A DNA stretch of 64,000 nt from JAABTH01 sp964492615 (lineage in GTDB: Bacteria; Bacillota; Dethiobacteria; DTU022). The notes under the pieces are model-generated. The model searched no databases. It was given only the letters and a program-made list of their open reading frames with translations, and had not been told where the DNA came from. Position numbers and translations under genes: made by a program. Below are positions 34,754-43,200 of the stretch, one piece after another. The stretch covers positions 1-64,000 of the forward strand of contig CAZBKZ010000006.1 in NCBI GenBank assembly GCA_964492615.1, written 5' to 3'. Each line of letters opens with the position of its first letter. Position 1 is the first letter of the stretch.

Positions 34754-35947
34754 TTAAATCAAATATCGCATATAGAGTTTTCCGCCCAGCAAAGAACCGA
34801 TGATAATAAACAGGCCAAAAACCCAACCGTGCAGAGAAAAAGAACTGATTCCGCTCCAGAAAGCTCCAAAATTACAGCCGGCAGCCATATTGGCGCTGAA
34901 CCCGAGTAAAAACCCTCCACTCAAGGCATAAATATAGCTTGGCGGTTTTCTGGGAAACCGCACCCTGAATTCTCCATTGAGCAAACTGGAAGACGCTGAA
35001 CCGATAATAATGGACACGGCGAAATAAAGAACCGGGTTTGTCCAGGCATCAGGATCACCTCTCTGTTGAATCCATTCCATAAAACCGGGCCAAAAAACAA
35101 ACAGGGAGCTCGCCTGGTTAAGCACCCATCCCGACAAACCGGATACCCCATAGATTATACTCGCTGTTCTTCCCCAGGCGGGTAGCATTACAAGATGAAG
35201 CAGAGCTAAAAGAAAGGCCCCGTAATAATAATTAATTGGACGACCAACAAAAAGGCTTTTAACAACCCCGGGAACATTCCCTGCAATATTCACCCTGCCA
35301 CTGCCGGGCCTAATCACCTTTCCCCGGGGTAGCCCTTCATAGCGGACAACCAGGTAATAGAGTAAAGCAAGAATAACAATGTAAACTATAATCGTCCAAT
35401 GCCAGCCCAGGTAGTCGGGAATAAATATTATTCTACCGTAATTAAGGCCAGATGCATCCGGGTGACCGAAATCGAGGGATGGCAGGTAAGAACCGACCAT
35501 AATACCGACAAATACCACCCATTGACCGGCATAACCTTCTCCCATTCGCATCAGGCATCCGGATACACAACTGCCGGCCAGGATCAATCCAAAACCAAAC
35601 AACAGACCACCAATGAAAGTGTTTAAGCCAACAGGCTGCAGGGCGCCTGAATCAATAAGATCTATGATTCCTGATATGTGCAGAATAAAAAATCCGATGC
35701 TGTTTACCAACAGCAAAATAATCAGAGCCCGGGTCATACTGCCATTGCGTATCATAAAGATATCCCGGAAACCTGAAGCAAAACAGAACCTTGACCTCTG
35801 CAGGAAAAACCCAATTAAAAAACCAAATATCAACCCGAAAAATATATAAATGCTATAACCCCACAGATAAAATGCCTTTATCATAAAGACAACCACCAAG
35901 AGCAAAGCAAAGGTAAACTGTTTATTCCATTTGGCTGAAACATTCAT
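34754..35947 (-). CDS. YeeE/YedE-family sulfur (thiosulfate) transporter
   Basis: 397 residues, about ten to twelve helices in two related halves. Conserved cysteine sites RSRFCFASGFRD (near 55), GSCVSGCLMRMGEG (near 125) and AAGCNFGAFWSG (near 355) are the family hallmark for passing thiosulfate or a sulfur intermediate along cysteines. The gene is followed upstream by tusA (28 bp away, same strand), the usual companion. Thiosulfate import is characterised for family members; for this protein the substrate is inferred. Confidence 0.88.
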   Translation of the reverse strand: MNVSAKWNKQFTFALLLVVVFMIKAFYLWGYSIYIFFGLIFGFLIGFFLQRSRFCFASGFRDIFMIRNGSMTRALIILLLVNSIGFFILHISGIIDLIDSGALQPVGLNTFIGGLLFGFGLILAGSCVSGCLMRMGEGYAGQWVVFVGIMVGSYLPSLDFGHPDASGLNYGRIIFIPDYLGWHWTIIVYIVILALLYYLVVRYEGLPRGKVIRPGSGRVNIAGNVPGVVKSLFVGRPINYYYGAFLLALLHLVMLPAWGRTASIIYGVSGLSGWVLNQASSLFVFWPGFMEWIQQRGDPDAWTNPVLYFAVSIIIGSASSSLLNGEFRVRFPRKPPSYIYALSGGFLLGFSANMAAGCNFGAFWSGISSFSLHGWVFGLFIIIGSLLGGKLYMRYLI

Positions 35948-35975
35948 ATTTAATATTACCTAATGAAGCTTTTTA

Positions 35976-36203
35976 TCATGTATTTTTAGTTATGATGATC
36001 TGCCAGATGCCTTCTGAGATCATAGTCACCTCGGTTGGGTAACCATACTTGTTGGCAACATGTTCAACTACATTTGAAGTAGAACAGCTGTGATCTGTCT
36101 CAAGAATAATACGGTCATCCTTTTTAACTTCTTTGATTTTTCTTTCCAGCATAATTATCGGAACCGGACATATTTCACCTAGCGAATCGATAAGATAATC
36201 CAT
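35976..36203 (-). CDS. tusA: TusA-family sulfur carrier
   Basis: 75 residues with the TusA motif GEICPVPIIMLERKIK; the Cys of CPVP carries persulfide. A second cysteine occurs in DHSCSTSNVVEHV, the usual TusA-fold position. The gene is directly upstream of the YeeE transporter on the same strand, a common pair in which TusA accepts imported sulfur. Confidence 0.92.
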   Translation of the reverse strand: MDYLIDSLGEICPVPIIMLERKIKEVKKDDRIILETDHSCSTSNVVEHVANKYGYPTEVTMISEGIWQIIITKNT

Positions 36204-36305
36204 GATAAACCCCCGTCATTTCAAATAAATATATTAAGGCTGAATATTATTTTAATTAGTCATAAGATGACGATCATAGCTTTACAGGGAACCAGTTATC
36301 TGCTA

Positions 36306-36334
36306 TTGCCCAAATCAATAATTATGGCTATAAT
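36306..36334 (+). promoter_or_regulatory. Promoter of tRNA-Arg
   Basis: TTGCCC (36306-36311), 17 bases, TATAAT (36329-36334), 16 bases upstream of the mature tRNA. Seen in sequence. Confidence 0.75.
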
Positions 36335-36350
36335 TATAACATTAAATCAT

Positions 36351-36426
36351 GCGCCTGTAGCTCAGGGGATAGAGCAACGGATTCCTAATCCGTGTGCCGC
36401 AGGTTCGATTCCTGCCAGGCGCACCA
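36351..36426 (+). tRNA. tRNA-Arg (anticodon CCT)
   Basis: Acceptor GCGCCTG/CAGGCGC, D stem GCTC/GAGC, anticodon stem ACGGA/TCCGT with loop TTCCTAA (anticodon CCT, reads AGG), variable GTGCC, T stem GCAGG/CCTGC with loop TTCGATT, discriminator A, encoded CCA. Single-gene unit with promoter and terminator. Confidence 0.95.
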
Positions 36427-36434
36427 ACCCAGCA

Positions 36435-36472
36435 GAAGGGTTTTGGGGTCATGTATCTGACCAAAACCCTTC
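36435..36472 (+). terminator. Terminator after tRNA-Arg
   Basis: Stem GAAGGGTTTT/AAAACCCTTC continued inside by GGTCA/TGACC with a two-G bulge; followed by TCGTTATATT. Separates the tRNA from the MFS gene. Confidence 0.65.
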
Positions 36473-36550
36473 GTTATATTATAAAACAAATTATGAACCG
36501 GGAAACCAGAGCTTTCATATAACAGGCATTTACGAAAGGGCACACAAGTT

Positions 36551-37711
36551 ATGACAAAAAACATTTCAATCAAAGCAGTGATTCTGGCAATCCCCTTCCT
36601 TCAGATGAGCGCAACAGCTATTTCTCCGGCGCTTGCCGATATAATGGCGGATTTTCCCCATATCAGCGCCAATACTATAACCTGGATGGTAACCCTCCCT
36701 TCCTTTACAAGTGTTATTTCGGCTTTAGTTTTAAGCCGTTTGGTGACTTTTATGACCAAAAGAACCTTACTAATGATCGCTCTTGGATCATTTTTAATCG
36801 GGGGAGTTGTTCCATATTTTATCGATAATATTTACCTGATTCTGGCCTTAAGAGCTGTCTTCGGCACAAGCATCGGTTTCCTGATGTCCCTTTCCCCCGA
36901 CCTGGTTGCCGCTTTTTTTGATGGGGAAGAAAGGGCTTCCATGATGGGCAATCAGAGCGCTGCCGTTAACCTGGGCGGGCTGTTTTTTATGTTTTTTGGA
37001 GGCATTCTGGCTGCAATACACTGGAATGCTACATTTTTGGTTTATCTGATCGGATTACCAATCGCCTTCTGGATATTTTTCAAGCTGCCGGAACCGAAAC
37101 GAATTAAACGCGAGCACAAAGGGAAAAATAGTCTTCCGGTAAAAGTTTACATCCTACTCGGGGGAGTAATGCTTTTCAATACACTTTTTTTCTCGCTGAT
37201 GACAAATGCATCCTTTATGATCAGCGCTGAAAATCTGGGTGATACTACCCAGGCCGGTGAAGTACTAACTTTTTTCACTGTAGGGAGTTTCTTGGCCGGT
37301 TTAATTTTCGGAAAAACTTATGGAGCATTCAGCAATTATACTACTGCTTTCGGCTGGCTTTGCGCAGGAACAGGGATGTTGACTGTTGGTTTAAGTCATA
37401 ACCTTACCCTGATTGTAATCGGTTCTTTACTCACCGGGGCAGGGATGGCAACAACCATGCCCAGCTACCTGATCAAACTATCACACAGCGCACCCCCAAA
37501 AGCCGTTTCCATCGCCTTTGCTTATACTGCAGTTGCCGCAGGGGTTGGTCAGTTCATATCACCATACTTTTTAGGCATCTTTAACTTGATTTTCAGTCGT
37601 GAAATAGGCAGGTTTCCAATACTGGTCAGCTCTATTTTATTGTTGTTAATGGCGGCTGCTATCTTTGTCAGCACCAGGATCTCAAAAAAAGAAATGGTTG
37701 AGCTCAGTTAG
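36551..37711 (+). CDS. MFS transporter
   Basis: 386 residues with about 12 helices in two halves. The loop between TM2 and TM3 reads LSRLVTFMTKRTLLM, which is the degenerate major-facilitator motif A, and RAVFGTSIGFLMSLSPDLVAAFF follows. Substrate cannot be read; the arrangement suggests drug or metabolite efflux. ATG is 9-10 bases after AAAGGG. Single-gene unit between tRNA-Arg and a convergent small gene. Confidence 0.85.
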   Translation: MTKNISIKAVILAIPFLQMSATAISPALADIMADFPHISANTITWMVTLPSFTSVISALVLSRLVTFMTKRTLLMIALGSFLIGGVVPYFIDNIYLILALRAVFGTSIGFLMSLSPDLVAAFFDGEERASMMGNQSAAVNLGGLFFMFFGGILAAIHWNATFLVYLIGLPIAFWIFFKLPEPKRIKREHKGKNSLPVKVYILLGGVMLFNTLFFSLMTNASFMISAENLGDTTQAGEVLTFFTVGSFLAGLIFGKTYGAFSNYTTAFGWLCAGTGMLTVGLSHNLTLIVIGSLLTGAGMATTMPSYLIKLSHSAPPKAVSIAFAYTAVAAGVGQFISPYFLGIFNLIFSREIGRFPILVSSILLLLMAAAIFVSTRISKKEMVELS

Positions 37712-37798
37712 CAGGTGCAAAAAACCAACCTATCTGCAGTGTTAATAATTATTTATTTAACCTACTTTACACCCATGCCGGGTGCACAATATTAAAGA

Positions 37799-37819
37799 CG
37801 GCCCCTTTTGAAGGGACCG
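37799..37819 (-). terminator. Terminator after the small secreted/membrane protein gene
   Basis: Nine-pair stem (CGGTCCCTT/AAGGGGCCG on the minus strand with one G-U pair), followed by TCTTTAAT. Lies 25 bp after the stop of the gene at 37845. Confidence 0.65.
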
Positions 37820-37844
37820 CCTCTTGTTACAGCTTACAGTTGCA

Positions 37845-38132
37845 CTACTCCCACCATTTTTTGCTGTTATCCAGTTTCGAAAATTTAAGATCACTGAAGC
37901 TATCAGAATCACGGTTCCAGAAATCAACCCACCATTTACCCTCATTTACGACAGTAGTTGTCGCCCAGGATGGGAAATTTGCTTTCAGACGGGCGAACTT
38001 TTCTGCCCTTTCCTGCTCATCAACTTTAAAACCGGTAAAAGCCAGAACAGCGCTGCTTAACATAAAATTAATAATGAAGGCTACGATGATTACCCTGAGC
38101 ACAAAATATAAGCTCCTATGTTTGCGAAACAT
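37845..38132 (-). CDS. Hypothetical small membrane-anchored or secreted protein
   Basis: 95 residues, not recognised. ATG at 38132 follows GGGAGG by 7 bases, clearly better than the upstream GTG-type start. Residues about 9-31 are hydrophobic (FVLRVIIVAFIINFMLSSAVLA), ending in an Ala-x-Ala-like cleavage site. The rest is short, basic-acidic and rich in tryptophan, ending KKWWE. It stands alone between convergent and divergent neighbours with its own terminator. Confidence 0.65.
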   Translation of the reverse strand: MFRKHRSLYFVLRVIIVAFIINFMLSSAVLAFTGFKVDEQERAEKFARLKANFPSWATTTVVNEGKWWVDFWNRDSDSFSDLKFSKLDNSKKWWE

Positions 38133-38263
38133 CCTGTAACCTCCCTTCAATGTGTTTCTGTTTTATTTCGCCACAACCGGGTCAATACCTGCAAACCTTA
38201 ATTAATATGTTGCTCTTTTACCCCCTGTGTTTTTGGGTTATTATTAACGGAGGAGATGATTAA

Positions 38264-38809
38264 ATGCGGGTAATATCCGGTAGTGCCAGGGGAACAAGAT
38301 TAAAACCTCCGAAGGGAACTGTTGTGCGGCCAACAAGCGACAGGGTAAAAGAATCCCTATTTAATATCCTGGGTAACAGGGTCCCCGGTTCAACCTTTAT
38401 AGATCTCTTTGCCGGCAGCGGGGCAATCGGTATCGAAGCGCTGAGTCGAGGTTCTGATCACTGCATTTTTATAGACAATCGGAGAGAAAACATATTGCTG
38501 ATCCAGGACAACCTGAAAAAAACCAGGCTTGTCGAGCGTGCAAGATTGATTAAAGGTAACGCTGATGCAATAATCAGCCGTTTGAACCGCGAAAATATTA
38601 AGGCGGATCTAATATTTCTTGATCCGCCCTACCACTCTTCTGACACTGTATCACTCTTACAGTTGATCCGGGCCAGTTCTCTTTTCCACAATAACAGCCT
38701 GATCATAGTTGAACACTCAAAAAACGACCTGATGTGGACAGAAGATTTCACTCCGGTAAAGCAAAATATCTATGGTCAGACCTGTCTCACTTTCATTGCC
38801 AAACAATAA
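38264..38809 (+). CDS. rsmD: 16S rRNA (guanine966-N2)-methyltransferase RsmD
   Basis: 181 residues. Starts MRVISGSARGTRLKPPKG, the RsmD N-terminal consensus; SAM-binding motif FAGSGAIGIEALSRG near residue 48; catalytic DPPY (LIFLDPPYHSS) near residue 123. It methylates G966 of 16S rRNA in the assembling small subunit. GGAGGAG precedes the ATG. Length normal. Confidence 0.96.
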   Translation: MRVISGSARGTRLKPPKGTVVRPTSDRVKESLFNILGNRVPGSTFIDLFAGSGAIGIEALSRGSDHCIFIDNRRENILLIQDNLKKTRLVERARLIKGNADAIISRLNRENIKADLIFLDPPYHSSDTVSLLQLIRASSLFHNNSLIIVEHSKNDLMWTEDFTPVKQNIYGQTCLTFIAKQ

Positions 38810-38837
38810 AACTATTAAGGTTAACTACTAACCGGAA

Positions 38838-39941
38838 CTATAGCTCGTCCAAAACCTCACCAAGAGCTTTCAGTAAACGTTCATTTTGTTTTTCGGTCCC
38901 GTAAGTGACCCTGATATAAGTGGGGAAGCCAAATATATCACCTGTTCGTACGATAACTCCCTTTTTCATAAGTGCCGTAAATGCTTTTCTCGAATCAACA
39001 CCGAGATCAACAAAACAGAAATTGGCCTGATCGGGGATTGCTTTGATATTAAGTTTTGAAAAACCTTCGGCCAGCTGTCCGCGAGCCTTCGCTACCATCT
39101 TTCTGCTCTTTTCAATATGATCCTCATCCTGCAGCGCTGCCATGGCAGCTGCCTGGGCCATGGCATTCACATTAAAGGGCTCTCTCACCCTGTTCATTTC
39201 CGCAATAATTTCCTTTGCAGCAATACCATAACCTATACGCAGCCCGGCAAGTCCGTATATTTTAGAGAAAGTACGCATTGCAACCACTGGCAGACCACGC
39301 TTTATATATTCCAAGCCACTGGAGCAATCCATATCATCAGCATATTCCAGGTAAGCCTGATCCAGAACAAGAAAAACCCCGTCCGGCAGTTTTTCAACCA
39401 GGTAGTCCAATTCTTTTTTTCCGATTATAGTTCCGGTTGGGTTGTTGGGGCTGCAAACAAATATAATTTTTGTTTTATTGTTAATGCGACTTAAGAGCAT
39501 GTCGGGATCATAAGCAAACATTTCTCCCTGCAGGGGAACATTTACCGGTTCTGCTCCCATAATACGGGTGGCAAAATCATATTCCGAAAAACTGGGTTGA
39601 ACCATTATTGTTTCATCTCCGGCTTTAACATAGGCAAGAGTCATAAAAGAAAGCAGCTCATCCGAACCGTTGCCGAAAATTAGCTGATCCGGCTGTATGT
39701 CAAGTTTTTTTGAAAGGGCTTCTCTTAGATAGTAAGCGTTTCCATCAGGATATATATGCATCTTGTTGATATAGTTTTTCATTGCTTCCACGGCAAGGGG
39801 TGAAGGGCCAAGAGGGTTTTCATTTGAAGCCAGCTTGATTACATCAGTCAGCCCCATCTCCCTCTCCACTTCCTCTACCGGTTTTCCAGGAACATAAGGT
39901 TTAATTTTTTCCAGGTACGAATGCATATCCGGTTTTTTCAC
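38838..39941 (-). CDS. hisC: Histidinol-phosphate aminotransferase
   Basis: 367 residues from GTG at 39941, which lies seven bases after TGGAGGG; the longest frame (TTG at 39956) starts inside this site. Fold type I PLP enzyme: LASNENPLGPSPLA at the N-terminus, CSPNNPTGTIIG, VLDQAYLEYAD, and PLP lysine in TFSKIYGLAGLRIGY (family HisC). It transaminates imidazole-acetol phosphate with glutamate. No other his genes except hisH/hisF on the facing operon. Confidence 0.92.
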   Translation of the reverse strand: MKKPDMHSYLEKIKPYVPGKPVEEVEREMGLTDVIKLASNENPLGPSPLAVEAMKNYINKMHIYPDGNAYYLREALSKKLDIQPDQLIFGNGSDELLSFMTLAYVKAGDETIMVQPSFSEYDFATRIMGAEPVNVPLQGEMFAYDPDMLLSRINNKTKIIFVCSPNNPTGTIIGKKELDYLVEKLPDGVFLVLDQAYLEYADDMDCSSGLEYIKRGLPVVAMRTFSKIYGLAGLRIGYGIAAKEIIAEMNRVREPFNVNAMAQAAAMAALQDEDHIEKSRKMVAKARGQLAEGFSKLNIKAIPDQANFCFVDLGVDSRKAFTALMKKGVIVRTGDIFGFPTYIRVTYGTEKQNERLLKALGEVLDEL

Positions 39942-40090
39942 AGGTATACCCTCCAATTTATTATTTTATATATTGCATTATACACCAGGATCACCCTTTA
40001 CAGCTTACATTCAAGTAACATTCCAGCAATTAACTGATTCTTACCTTACACCGTTTTATAAATATTTTTAAAAATAATTTAATATACCTC

Positions 40091-40119
40091 TTGCTTTATC
40101 CTTTTAATTCTGTTATATT
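40091..40119 (+). promoter_or_regulatory. Promoter of the T-box operon
   Basis: TTGCTT (40091-40096), 17 bases, TATATT (40114-40119). Predicted start near 40126, just upstream of the T-box leader. Confidence 0.7.
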
Positions 40120-40125
40120 TTATTA

Positions 40126-40376
40126 ATAAAATTATAAATAAAAGCTTTGAAGGGGATAAATACTCCGGTAAACCGGTTTAGAGAGGGTTTAAATGCTGAA
40201 AGAACCCCCGGTAACCTGAGGAATAAGCCACCCCGGAGCTGTTGTGCCGAAGCATTAAGTTTAAGCACAACCGGTTGCAATACCGTTAAAGAAAACGAGA
40301 GGCTCGATTTTTGGGCAACTGGAGTGGTACCGCGGGAAACAAACCCGTCTCTTTATAGAGGCGGGTTTTTTATTTT
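40126..40376 (+). promoter_or_regulatory. T-box riboswitch leader, specifier probably GCC (alanine)
   Basis: A standard T-box leader. Stem I is visible: base AGCT..GGGG (from 40143) with CCCC..AGCT, upper helix CTCCGGT/ACCTGAG, an AGAGAG bulge, apical helix GGGTT/AACCC with TGCTGAAAG loop. In the right strand of the specifier loop GAATAAGCCACCCCGGAGC, the codon just before the conserved ACC is GCC (40227-40229). The T-box core GTGGTACCGCGG is at 40325-40336. Its UGGU pairs with a tRNA ending in A-CCA, which fits alanine and excludes histidine (discriminator C). The downstream terminator is listed separately. It controls the aminotransferase-hisH-hisF-pdxS-pdxT genes. The specifier call is by alignment to memory of the consensus. 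Confidence 0.85.
40342..40376 (+). terminator. Conditional terminator of the T-box
   Basis: Stem CCCGTCTC/GAGGCGGG (40344-40351 and 40358-40365) followed by a long T-run. The 5-prime GGTACCGCGGG region would pair alternatively to form the antiterminator with uncharged tRNA. Confidence 0.85.
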
Positions 40377-40405
40377 AACAGTAAGGCCCAGGGAGGTTTT
40401 AAACC

Positions 40406-41647
40406 ATGACAATTGAATGGCAACAATCTTATGCAGAGCGAACCAGGCACATGCAAGGTTCACAAATCAGACAATACTTCGCCTTAACCGAAAGACCGGA
40501 AGTCATTTCTTTCGCCGGAGGATTCCCGGGAAACGAATTTTTCCCGAGTGATGATATTGCCTCCGCCCTGGCCAGGCTTGTTAAAAAAGAAAGTAAACTG
40601 GCCCTGCAGTACACCTCAACTGAAGGTCATTTTGACCTTCGTAATTACCTGGCCGGCAAAATGAACAGTAACGGCGCTTCAATAAATGCCGATCACATAA
40701 TAATTACTGACGGTTCTCAACAGGGTATTGATCTTCTCAGCAGGGTCCTGATCAATTCAGGTGAAGCAGTATTGGTGGAAGAACCAGCTTATATTGGCGG
40801 AATGGGTGCTATTAAATCATATGGCGGGGTTCCGGTTGGTATACCAATGGATAAGAAGGGCCCTCTTCCCGGCAAAATGGAAGAAATAATAATTGACCAG
40901 ATCAAGAAAGGTAACAGGCCAAAAGTTTTTTACACCGTTCCCAATTTCCAGAACCCAACCGGCATAACCACAAGTGCTGAGCGCCGCAGGGCAATACTTG
41001 ACCTTGCTTACCGCTATAATATCATCATTATTGAAGATGACCCCTACGGCGAATTATGTTATGAAGGCTCTGTTCCCGAAAGCTACATGTCAATAGATAA
41101 AAATGAACATGTTATTTATCTCGGATCCTATTCCAAAATTCTCATCCCGGGAATTCGCATAGGCTGGATGGCCGGCCCCCGGCCGCTGATTGAAAAAGTT
41201 TCTTTGGCGAAGCAAACAACCAACCTCTGCTCCAGCTCACTGGGGCAGCAGCTGGCTTTCCGACTTTCAGAAGAAGGGTATGTCGACCGGCATATCAATA
41301 AACTGATCGGCCTTTATCGCAACAAGAGAGATATCATGTTGAAAGCAATGAAGCAGCACTTTCCATCGGATGTAGCGTTTACCAAACCTGAAGGCGGCTT
41401 TTTCGTCTGGGTTAAATTCCCCGATTACTATCCTTCCAGTAAAGAAATACTTGATTACGCTCTGCAGCATAATGTTGCTTACGTCCATGGGGAAGGCTTT
41501 TTCAGTAACAGCGATGGCGGCAGTCACGGCGCCAGGTTTTCTTTCAGTCAGCCAACATCCGAACAGATCAGCAGGGGCATTGCTACTTTGGGCAAAATAC
41601 TGCACGCCCTGAGGCCAGATCAAAGATTAAAAGCTGTCGGTCAATAA
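40406..41647 (+). CDS. PLP-dependent aminotransferase (class I/II, LysN/MocR-type)
   Basis: 413 residues. Signs: ISFAGGFPGNEFFP near the N-terminus, FYTVPNFQNPTGITTS, EDDPYGELCYEG, and the PLP-binding lysine in GSYSKILIPGIRIGWM. This group includes 2-aminoadipate, alanine and valine-pyruvate aminotransferases; specificity cannot be read. First gene after the T-box. If the specifier is alanine, a biosynthetic alanine aminotransferase would make sense. GGGAGG is 9-10 bases upstream of the ATG. Confidence 0.87.
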   Translation: MTIEWQQSYAERTRHMQGSQIRQYFALTERPEVISFAGGFPGNEFFPSDDIASALARLVKKESKLALQYTSTEGHFDLRNYLAGKMNSNGASINADHIIITDGSQQGIDLLSRVLINSGEAVLVEEPAYIGGMGAIKSYGGVPVGIPMDKKGPLPGKMEEIIIDQIKKGNRPKVFYTVPNFQNPTGITTSAERRRAILDLAYRYNIIIIEDDPYGELCYEGSVPESYMSIDKNEHVIYLGSYSKILIPGIRIGWMAGPRPLIEKVSLAKQTTNLCSSSLGQQLAFRLSEEGYVDRHINKLIGLYRNKRDIMLKAMKQHFPSDVAFTKPEGGFFVWVKFPDYYPSSKEILDYALQHNVAYVHGEGFFSNSDGGSHGARFSFSQPTSEQISRGIATLGKILHALRPDQRLKAVGQ

Positions 41648-41716
41648 ATAAACATTATTACAATATTTTTCGATGCTGTCTATTTGCTAAATACTACTGG
41701 CGAAAGGGAAAGCAGT

Positions 41717-42358
41717 ATGAATGAAATAGTAATTGTTGATAGCGAGTGCGCAAACCTGAATAGCATTTGCAAAGCAGTTAAAGCAGCAGGTCTATCCGCA
41801 GTGATTACCGATAAACCCGATATAATAACCGGGGCAAAAGCGGTAATCTTCCCCGGCGTTGGTTCTTATAAACATGCCATGCAGGTTTTAGAGCAAAAAA
41901 AACTGGTATCGCCATTACTGGCATCGATTAATAAAGGTACGCCATTTCTCGGCATCTGCCTCGGCATGCAGCTACTCTTTACCTGCAGTGAAGAAACCCA
42001 TGTACAGGATTCCACTAATAAGATTCAAGGGTTAAATGCCATTAAAGGCCTCGTTGGTCGCTTTAGCGGAGACCTTCCTGTTCCTCATGTCGGCTGGAAT
42101 AAAGTTAGGCCTGTTGCAGGCCATCCACTTTTCTACGGTTTGGGCAATAACAGTTATTTTTATTTCACCCATTCTTACTATGTAATACCTGAAAATAATG
42201 AAAACATACTGGCTGAAACCAGCTACGGCATTAATTTTACCTCGGCAGTAATCAGAAACAACCTGCTCGGAGTACAGTTTCACCCGGAGAAAAGCGGCCC
42301 GGCAGGCTTGCGCCTCCTCTCTAATTTTGGTAAGATTATAGCCGGTAAAGAGCAATAG
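41717..42358 (+). CDS. hisH: Imidazole glycerol phosphate synthase glutaminase subunit HisH
   Basis: 213 residues from ATG at 41717 after AAAGGGAAAG (the TTG at 41684 is a less likely start). Class I glutamine amidotransferase: nucleophile Cys in GICLGMQLL (about residue 83), oxyanion loop PGVGSYKHAM, and triad His/Glu in QFHPEKSG. It feeds ammonia to HisF. Odd: the first loop reads VDSECANLNSI where HisH normally has a D-Y-G-x-G-N motif. Followed by hisF after 23 bp. Confidence 0.88.
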   Translation: MNEIVIVDSECANLNSICKAVKAAGLSAVITDKPDIITGAKAVIFPGVGSYKHAMQVLEQKKLVSPLLASINKGTPFLGICLGMQLLFTCSEETHVQDSTNKIQGLNAIKGLVGRFSGDLPVPHVGWNKVRPVAGHPLFYGLGNNSYFYFTHSYYVIPENNENILAETSYGINFTSAVIRNNLLGVQFHPEKSGPAGLRLLSNFGKIIAGKEQ

Positions 42359-42381
42359 TTAAAGCGAAACAGGTGAAATAA

Positions 42382-43200
42382 ATGCTGGCAAAAAGAATTA
42401 TTCCTTGTCTGGATGTGCGGGACGGCCGTGTGGTTAAAGGTACCCGCTTTATTAATTTAAGGGATGCCGGCGACCCTGTTGAGCGAGCTCGCTATTATGA
42501 TCAGGAAGGCGCAGACGAAATTATATTTCTTGACATAACTGCATCGGTCGAAAAACGCCGCGCCATAGTCGATGTTGTCAGTAAAACTGCCGAAGTTGTT
42601 TTCATCCCCCTGACTGTGGGAGGCGGAATTGATAACGTTCAGTTTATGCATGAGCTGCTACAAGGCGGAGCCGACAAAGTATCGCTTAATACCGCAGCTT
42701 TGAATAATCCCAATTTGATCAGTCAGGGTGCAGAGAGATTCGGTAGTCAGTGTATTGTTGCCGCAATTGATGCCCGGCGAAGGGATGATGTACAAGCTGG
42801 GAAAACTTCCTGGGAAGTTTTCAGTCACGGTGGCCGTCAACCAACCGGACGCGAGGTAATAAGCTGGGCAAAAGAAGCAGAAGATCTTGGGGCGGGAGAA
42901 ATATTACTAACCTCAATGGATGCTGACGGAACCCTGAAAGGTTATGATAACGAACTGCTGGCGGCAGTGACAAACGCTGTTAATATTCCCGTTATTGCCT
43001 CCGGGGGCGCCGGCAAACTTGAGCATCTTTACGATGCTCTAACCATAGGGCAGGCTCATGCCGTTTTAGCCGCATCTATCCTGCATTTTGGTACTTTCAG
43101 CATAGCTGATATTAAAAAATACCTGTCCTTAAAAGGACTTCCGGTAAGACCTGTTACCGGTAACAAAGATTACGATTTGCGAGAGGAGTTTTTGGGATGA
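42382..43200 (+). CDS. hisF: Imidazole glycerol phosphate synthase cyclase subunit HisF
   Basis: 272 residues, beta-alpha barrel. Catalytic Asp11 (PCLDVRDGRVVKG) and the second Asp in AAIDARRRD (about 130) are present, phosphate loops VGGGI and ASGGAGK too. Family length is about 253, so it has a C-terminal tail of some 20 residues (RPVTGNKDYDLREEFLG) that overlaps pdxS by four bases. Makes IGP and AICAR from PRFAR with ammonia from HisH. Confidence 0.93.
   Translation: MLAKRIIPCLDVRDGRVVKGTRFINLRDAGDPVERARYYDQEGADEIIFLDITASVEKRRAIVDVVSKTAEVVFIPLTVGGGIDNVQFMHELLQGGADKVSLNTAALNNPNLISQGAERFGSQCIVAAIDARRRDDVQAGKTSWEVFSHGGRQPTGREVISWAKEAEDLGAGEILLTSMDADGTLKGYDNELLAAVTNAVNIPVIASGGAGKLEHLYDALTIGQAHAVLAASILHFGTFSIADIKKYLSLKGLPVRPVTGNKDYDLREEFLG

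Noticed and set aside
40221..40235. Histidine (CAC) as T-box specifier because hisH/hisF follow
   Set aside because: tRNA-His has C as discriminator and would need UGGG in the T-box; here it is UGGU, and the conserved spacing puts GCC in register.
40147..40416. 89-residue open frame
   Set aside because: It lies across the T-box and its terminator, without a ribosome binding site.
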